The position numbers and the translations under genes were made by a program. Of a stretch of DNA of 64,000 nucleotides, positions 57,346 to 64,000 are shown piece by piece. This DNA comes from Zantedeschia hybrid cultivar. Its lineage: Eukaryota > Streptophyta > Magnoliopsida > Alismatales > Araceae. Every line of letters starts with the position of its first letter. Within the stretch, counting starts at the first letter, position 1. Under the pieces are notes generated by a model. The model worked only from the letters and a program-made list of their open reading frames with translations. It made no database searches and was not told the DNA's origin. The stretch spans positions 43,243,734 to 43,307,733 of the forward strand of contig JARZZO010000014.1 in the NCBI GenBank assembly GCA_030544215.1. The letters are read 5' to 3'.

Positions 57346-59086
57346 AACGAATCTCCAGATAAAATTAGTAAAAAATAATTAATGATTAAACATCAGACCA
57401 TTCTGGGGTATTATCATTGTGACATGAAATTTATTCAATATGATGAAATTTATTCAATATGTACTGAAAATGTGATGCCAATGTGTGATGTGACGTGCTC
57501 TCAACATCTTATGATATGAATTATCTTTTTTCAAAGCAATCGATGAAAATAACTCGAAAATATCGATGAAATCAATCATGTCTAGATGAAGAAAACAAAG
57601 GAAACAAAAGGTCGATCAACCTCCGTGATTGGGAACTAGGTCACAAACCTTACATGTTTCGTCATGAAGAGCAGTTACCAGCCAATGTGGAAGTGTTGCA
57701 ACCATAACGGATCTTAAGAGGAAACAAGAAATGTTGGGGTGAGAAATCCAAGAAAGGATAGAATTCCAAAGATATCTTCAAGCGAACCTCAAAGATAATT
57801 GAGATACTCAATTCATAATGAAATATTTCATATCACGTTCGGATTTATTGGATCAATAGTTTGAAATTTAATCAGGAATTAATTCTTATCACAATGATTT
57901 CAAAGTCCTACATGATGTATGTCGGGCTAAAAGAAAATTAAGATGAAATAAAATATAAATTAATCAAGGATAATATTGTTAAATTGTCATCAATAGTCAA
58001 GATACCAGTCTTGTAATTCAGTGCTAAGCCGAAGCCCGTTTACTCACGCACTGTTTCACAAAAATGGAACTATCGTCCCCATTAATTAACAACCCAACGG
58101 CCTATCCGTGCAATTGAAAATCCTCTGGAATTATCATTATTTTTGTTGAAGGGGAACTCAAATTCCAGTTTCATCAAAACCACAAAGTCCTTGATATATC
58201 TAATAAATATTTATCATATAGTAATGATAATACAAATCAATTACATAATGGAATACAAGGATAGAGATAACCGTCTTTTTAGTCACGGTTAGGACTCATG
58301 AACTCCCACAGTGGGACCTTAGTGAAATTCTCATATTCATTTTCACTTCCTTGAATTGCCTGCACTCAAATTTCATCAGTAATTTCAAGTAAATAGATAA
58401 TCAACATTAAATATCACGCAATTATAGATTTTCGGATAAATAATAGAAATTAAGAAAACTGAGAAAAAGGCATCGCTGTTCCAAGATGTCATTTAAATGA
58501 CGTTGCCCTGTCCAGACGCCATTTAACTTACAGAAACTGTTCCCTGTTCGGAATCCAATCCGAACTCTACTTGCCTTAATGCACAACCCTCTTCCAATTC
58601 GGAAAGGGTTTCCCTGATTTCGCAAATTCTTCTATAAAAACTTCCTCTCTTTATATCAAAGCATTACAACAAGCAATCAAGATGGAAAGGTAAAGGATTC
58701 TCTTCAACACTCAAGAAAAAGAGGCGAAGAACAAGAAGAAGTCAAGGAAATCAAATCAAGGAAGATAGATTCTATTTCAAACAAGAGGATGAGAAAGACG
58801 ATTGAAAGGCTTTCTGAGGTAAAAGACTATCTAAGTGGGCGAGATCCTAACTTACAAGTAAGCTAATCTCTCTTCTAATCAATTCTTTCTATGCAAATAT
58901 CTACATGTTCTCCACATTCTACTTCTTTATGGGTATGATAGAACTATTTTAATTTCTTTCTTTATCTAGAGGTATCCTTTCTTCTCTAGTCCAAGACGGT
59001 TTTCTTCACTTCCATAGGTTCAAAAACTTGTTAATAAGATCAATCTCTACATGCAATCTTATATATCAAAGTGGCATATCTAAGGA

Positions 59087-60073
59087 TTGGTCGTCCATGC
59101 CAAACATTACAAAAGCACAAGCATGGATTGGACTGCAATGGGCGCTGTGATTGAACTATGGCATCTACAAACTCATACTTTTCTCTTTGGCACATTCGAA
59201 GCCACCATCCTTTTAGAAGAAGCCGAACTCTTATTGAGTCTTCTTAAGCTTAAAGTCAATAATGATGAACCTGATTTGAGTGAGATGATATTCATGAGGG
59301 AAAGAATCACGGGTCAACAATTATTGGAAAATATTATGAAGAATCTAAAAGAAATTCAAGGCTGTCCTACAAAGAAGAGAATCAATCTTACTAAATTAGC
59401 TGAATGTACCCTAAAGAAGATAGAAGATCTCAAGGATGAAGATACAGAGAACGTGACGAAGGCGTTCACCACGTGCTTAATTGGAGCACTACTATTCCCT
59501 ACTCAAGATAATGTTTTATAAGATGATCAAATCAGCACAATCAATGGGATTTTCGAAGGGAAGCAGATTAGCACAGCGGTTCTAGCCTACCTCTACAGTG
59601 GGCTTTTTGCGGTTTCTACAGGTCAACTTCCTTATGGCAGCATGCTCCTCTTAGCTCTATGGGTGGAATTCTACTTCAAGTACAACCATAATGGAGAAGA
59701 TGTCCTAAGAATATCCTAGACATATCAGCGTAGCTCTATCTTCCGCATTGCCAACATTGTGAAGTTCAACGACAACATGACCAATCGAGTGCCCAACCTC
59801 AAGACTCGAACTGACTGGCGCGCTTATTTCAAGACTATGCCCAGAACTTGATTTGAATCTATGCCACTTGTTCTCATGGAAAAGACGATTCGAGTACGTT
59901 GTGGTGCTGGCACAACACTCCGACTGATCAGGGCGACCGAGTTCATTCTTTACAATCTACATCGGTGTCATCCTCAACTTGGTATGCCTCTCTATGAATT
60001 TCCAGAAATATCTTCTCTTTCTCTAATTAAGAAGCGGGCATTAGGAATTGATGAAGATTTCGAGGCGACATAA
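59087..60073 (+). pseudogene. Plant-mobile-domain (PMD)-like coding remnant 1
   Basis: The first open part (59087-59521, 144 codons) has AVIELWHLQTHTFLFGTFEA then TILLEEAELLLSL, matching the PMD pattern of a Trp, a THTF and an acidic TxxLEDV strand. After a stop at 59519 the frame reads on with ISTAVLAYLYSGLFAVSTGQ (compare PMD WGxAxLAxLYRxL). Two further stops follow, near 59717 and 59848, and the last open part runs from 59861 to 60073. PMD proteins occur as host genes (MAIN family) and within plant transposons; the repeats here favour a transposon-borne copy. Function cannot be assigned. Confidence 0.5.
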
Positions 60074-60365
60074 CTTATTACAACTCTTTGGAATATCGGC
60101 TTCACCCGTTGTGTGAAAACTCATCATAAAGCCAATAAAGAATTGTGGAAATCATATGTAAAGGAGCTCAAGAAAATTCGTCCTTGAAGGCTCTTCGTCC
60201 TTATCTTCCAATTTGATGTATTTTTTATTTTATTTTCATCAAAGAAATCATTCTTTAATATAATAGAAATCCTCCTTTAGTGCTTTGCAATTTTTCTGTA
60301 ATTTTTCTTTGAATGAAATTGTGATTTTTCCTTAAAATATAAAGGTTTGGGGTCAGTTAATTCAA

Positions 60366-60705
60366 ATCGCGTCGACTCAAAGAGACACTTTTCAACGTTA
60401 ATCAATTTCCAAATATAGAAATCTATCCTCAAAAGAACTACAAATCGCGTCCGGTCAGTAAGACACCTTTTTGTTCTCTCTCTCCTATTTTTCAGAGATT
60501 TTTAGTAATTAATTCACTGAATAGCGTCCTCCTTAAAAGACGCGAATCATAATTCTTTCAAATTTCCTGTGGTACGGCCTTGACCATAAGAGGCAGTAAA
60601 ATGTAAAAGGCGTCGCCAACCAGGGACGCGTTTCATAAATTTTAAAATTTTTTGTTGCCGCCTCAGTTTGTGCGCCACTGAATGGCGTTGCTGTCCAAAG
60701 ACGTG
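60366..60705. repeat. Degenerate repeats with GCGTC...GACGC motif, second cluster
   Basis: Five copies at about 60366, 60446, 60523, 60608 and 60682, spaced 75-85 bp, for example GGCGTCGCCAACCAGGGACG. Another lies at about 61284-61335. Both PMD remnants are bracketed by this motif. Confidence 0.55.
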
Positions 60706-60957
60706 ATTTAACGAATTCAAACAGGATCTCGCGAGCCCGAGCTTGTTCTCCCCTCATTCCTCCTTTCCACTTTCTCTCACCTCCTTCTCCTTTGATCACC
60801 ACGGGCTTTTGGCGATTCTCGGCCATTTCTTCCACTTCCGGCCATCTCCACCGACTCCAGCGATCACCGCGGGCTACGTTCTCTCATCTCGATGCTCTCT
60901 CTCACTCTCAAACTCTCTCTCTCACTCCCTTAAGCTCTATCTCTCTTCCATGGTCCT

Positions 60958-62917
60958 ATGGAGAAAGGAGGGCCAAGCGGGGTCGGCAAACGGCGCCGAG
61001 TCACCGCCGTCGAAGTGGTGGAGTTGCCCGAAGTCGAGGAAGTTCCCGAAACGGCCGGTGAAGTAGTGGCGGGACTCGTGAAAGTGGCAGCTTTTATGAA
61101 GGCCGAAGAAGTACCACTCATGGCTCAAAAGGGCGAAGCGGCGGCGGCACCGGCCGAGGAAGCCACTCCACATTTGGTAAGCCTAAAAAATACCCTATTT
61201 TATATGTTTAGACTTTCAATTTCGGGGAGAAAGAGCGGCCGGCCACAGATTCTATGAATCTGTGATGAAAGGTGTTTGGGGACAGGGACGCCTTTTGAAA
61301 CGCGTCTTTGTATCCTGACGCGATTCAGAAAGATTATAATTATTTCAGAAATTAATTATTAATTTCTTGGCGATGAATTTGATGATTTATTTGAAAATTG
61401 CAGGGGACAATGAGGACTAGGATCTCATGGGACCTGGTGGTGGCCACCTATAGGAGTCTCCCGGACTTTCAAAAGGTGCGGCTGGCGGAGATGGGGTTTA
61501 GAGAGATATTGTAGATAGAGACATTCTGGATCGACCTGGTATTGCTCCAGGTGCTGAGGGAGCGATGGCATGCTGAGAGCAGGGCATTTCAAATGCCTTG
61601 GGGACACATGGTCCCCTGTCTCGAGGACATGTGCCGGATCACCGGCCTTCGGGTAGAAGGTCGGGCAATGAGCGGGATCACATATCCCTATTATCACGGA
61701 CTAGCTCAAGAGTTGCTAGGATTAGAGTGCATAGGGCTGGAGGGTCGAGAGTCTCGGACTCTCCTCAGGACTGCGGTAGATAGAGCTCTAGGGCTTGGGG
61801 AGCCTAGGCAGCAGACCGATGAATCCCGGGCCGAGCTGAGATCGAGACTAGCGAGAGCATCTAGCGTAGTGTATTGTTAGGACCCTAGTGAAAGGGTTAG
61901 AGCAGATAGGGACTTTAGGAGGTTCTTGGTGTTTTTCTTTGGTAGGCTTCTCTTTGGGACGAAGGGCGACTACAACCATTGTCGCTTCCCGAGTCTCCTT
62001 GTAGATCTTGATAGATTATGTGAGTATGCCTGGGGTATGACCATTTTGGCTCACCTCTTCACCGACCTCTCCTCTGTCACACCTGACCGAGAGACCACTA
62101 TCAGCGGCTTCGCGCCGTTTCTTCAGGTACTTAGTTTATTTTATTTTTGTTTACTTCATTGAATGCTTACTATGCAATGCATGTGATCCTAACTACATGT
62201 TCTTTTATGCAGGTATGGACTTATTATTACTTCCCTCTGGGCCGAGCGAGGCCATCCATACAGTCGGCGGCAGTTCTACTTGCCCGGCGTTGGCATCCGG
62301 TGATAGACACGGCGCCACAGCATCACCAGTTGACGGCCCTTCGCCATCAGTTCCTCGACTACCCAGAGTTTTTGGTAAGTTTTAATTCTTCTCCTTCAAT
62401 TATTAATTGTTTCATGGCTTATTAGAATGTTTAAACATTTAATTAAACACCTTATTAGAGTATCTTTCATCAACATGTCTATTAAATGTTAAATGATTGA
62501 ATGATGAATATTGAAATTTACATTTTATTAAATGTTTATTACTTTGAACATGACATAGTTTATTGATTCATTCTATTAATTATTTGATATGTGATATGCA
62601 ATGCGACTAAACTATATGAATGCAAGTTATTTGGCGTCCGCCAATGCGACTAAACTATATGAATGCAAGTTATTTGGCGTCCGTACCTTGGTATGGATGA
62701 TGCAGGACAACCCTGGGTAGAGTGGGGGTGTGGCCAATTCGGGCGTCAGGTGTGGTTACACTGCATGAACGAGATAGCCCTCCTGCGCCTGAGAGTGGCG
62801 ATGCGGACACTGGGTCTGCATAAGGAGTGGATGGAGGAGAAGATCCCTGAGGGGATTGGGAGGACGATGCGGGGGAAGCAGGCTCGCACTGACTGGAGCG
62901 CCAAATTCCCAGATTAG
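60958..62917 (+). pseudogene. PMD-like gene remnant 2, four exons, two internal stops, cut by an LTR
   Basis: Likely exons are 60958-61176, 61404-62126, 62213-62374 and about 62669-62917; the first two introns have GT/AG sites and keep phase. Exon 1 is Ala/Glu/Val-rich. Exon 2 has ERWHAESRAFQMPWGHMVPC then LEDMCRITGLRVEG, followed by RRFLVFFFGRLLFGTKGDYN and YAWGMTILAHLFTDL, which are PMD-type motifs. Exon 3 has VWTYYYFPLGRARP and exon 4 WRPYLGMDDAGQPW. Stops TAG at 61512 and 61878 lie in frame in exon 2. The last acceptor lies in a 42-bp direct duplication (62603-62685) and gives a frameshift. A copia-family LTR begins at 62990, cutting the 3' part. Non-functional. Confidence 0.7.
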
Positions 62918-62989
62918 CAGGATGATTGGCACCGGTATGGAGTCCTGATAGAGTCGCAGGGGGTGAGCAGTGATGCTTATGTTGGGATC

Positions 62990-64000
62990 CGGGCGGGACG
63001 CGAAGAACGCAGCGGAAACGATGAACAAAATAAATCCCGCCCGATGCCCGCTGATCCGATTTGGAACGAAAAAAAACTAAAACCGAAAACAACGGGAGGT
63101 AATCTGATTATCGTGCGCGGATTCGAATCCGCTTCCGTCTTGGTTCTGTCGAGGCGATGCCGCGAGCCGCACAAGCGTCCGGCCTCCAGCGGTATCCACG
63201 CGATCCTCTGTGGTGGTTCGTCCTCGATCCCTCGTTCGTATCAGATCGCTCGTTGAAGATCCGTCGCCGCAACGATTGCTGAAATCCCATCGACGGGAAT
63301 TCCCGACTTTCGAGAATCACGCGCGGCGGAGACGGTGACAATCCCGGCGCCTCAAACGGGGCGCCCAGAGGAGGAGAGAAAAAGGAGGGATGACGGCCAG
63401 CAAGGGGAAATCTTGGAGCTTAGCCCAGGGTTTCTCAACAGCGCATATATATATTAAGTCGGCGCGACTTTTCACAAAAGTCCCCGAGTTAATATAAATC
63501 CCACTTATGTACCACCGACTGAGAATCTTATTGCGTGTGACCTCTAGGCCCATTTACCAGTCCGATTTTCAGCCCGTTAAGTCCAATAACTAGTTATTGA
63601 CTTATTGTAATTAATTAATATCTAGATATTAACTAATTACTTAATCGAATTATCATCGCATGTAAATTCGGTCGGACTTCTGATCAAGTTGGGTGCCAAG
63701 CAACACCGCATGATCCCGGAAGGTAATGGGGTTCAGCAACCCACTCATGGAACCTGTCCGTCCATAGTTACGACGTGGCTATAATCCTTCGTTTGCACAA
63801 TGCTCTCGAGTTAACCTAGGGTATGGTCAACTGTCAAACCCTAGATTGCCAACTCACTTGAATCAGACTCCGTTTTACAATATCCGAAAACCTATTTTCT
63901 GATATTGTTTCTGCTCTGGCTAGAGACTCCTGCGGACCTATTTTAGAGCATTCTCTCTCCAGTTACCTGAGAGTGAACGATCCTTTATTGAACACACAAT
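62990..64000. mobile_element. Copia-family LTR, partial, running off the window
   Basis: It starts TGTTGGGATCC and then shares, in order with the copia LTRs at 43424 and 51131, GCAGCGGAAA, GATTCGAATCCG, GCCGCACA..CG, AGCGGTATCCACG, TGACCTCTAGGCCCA, AATTAATTAATATC and CATTCTCTCTCC. Clearly diverged, so a different subfamily. Orientation and completeness are unknown. Confidence 0.8.

Overview
This window is nuclear DNA of a flowering plant. It carries one host gene, an AGC-VIII protein kinase with plant-type splice sites, embedded in dense plant transposable elements: Ty1/copia and Ty3-type LTR elements, hAT and Mutator-like DNA elements, L1-type LINEs and tRNA-derived SINEs. I cannot name the family or species from sequence alone, and I see no bacterial, organellar or viral gene set.

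Host gene (1-39511, + strand). The first exon visible here (1-318) and the last exon (38635-39511) join in frame to give a D6PK-type AGC-VIIIa kinase. Everything between them, about 38.3 kb, is one intron. In order it holds: an L1-type LINE fragment (-); a complete 5.46-kb hAT element (3986-9445, 8-bp target duplication, intact four-exon transposase on -); an old diverged repeat (about 10.6-12.3 kb); a LINE tail; a cluster of small LTRs on - with a Met-tRNA primer site; and, inserted into that cluster, a young 13.0-kb LTR retrotransposon (16410-29440, target duplication ATCTG). A simple-repeat and fold-back region, a SINE and a 291-bp Mutator-like MITE (9-bp target duplication) follow.

The 13-kb element has two nearly identical 2.2-kb LTRs, a primer-binding site, a polypurine tract and a 1176-aa gag ORF. 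It has no protease, reverse transcriptase, RNase H or integrase, so it is a gag-only (TR-GAG-like) non-autonomous element. Where pol would be, it carries tandem minisatellites and an unusual set of RNA-like structures. There are three copies of a roughly 200-nt unit with four stem-loops each, nine of the twelve being bulged hairpins with GNRA tetraloops, and paired bases change together between copies. There is also a perfect 15-bp closing stem around three smaller hairpins. This is the best candidate for an undescribed system in the window.

Downstream of the gene (39512-64000). A fragmentary copia LTR and a second copy of the old repeat come first. The old repeat is interrupted by a 612-bp hAT-type MITE and by a complete but decayed 9.27-kb copia element on - (43424-52693, target duplication AAAAC). 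Then come unassigned AT-rich DNA, a second SINE-like unit, two decayed plant-mobile-domain (PMD) coding regions associated with a recurrent GCGTC...GACGC motif, and a partial LTR (62990 to the window end) related to the copia LTRs that cuts the second PMD region.
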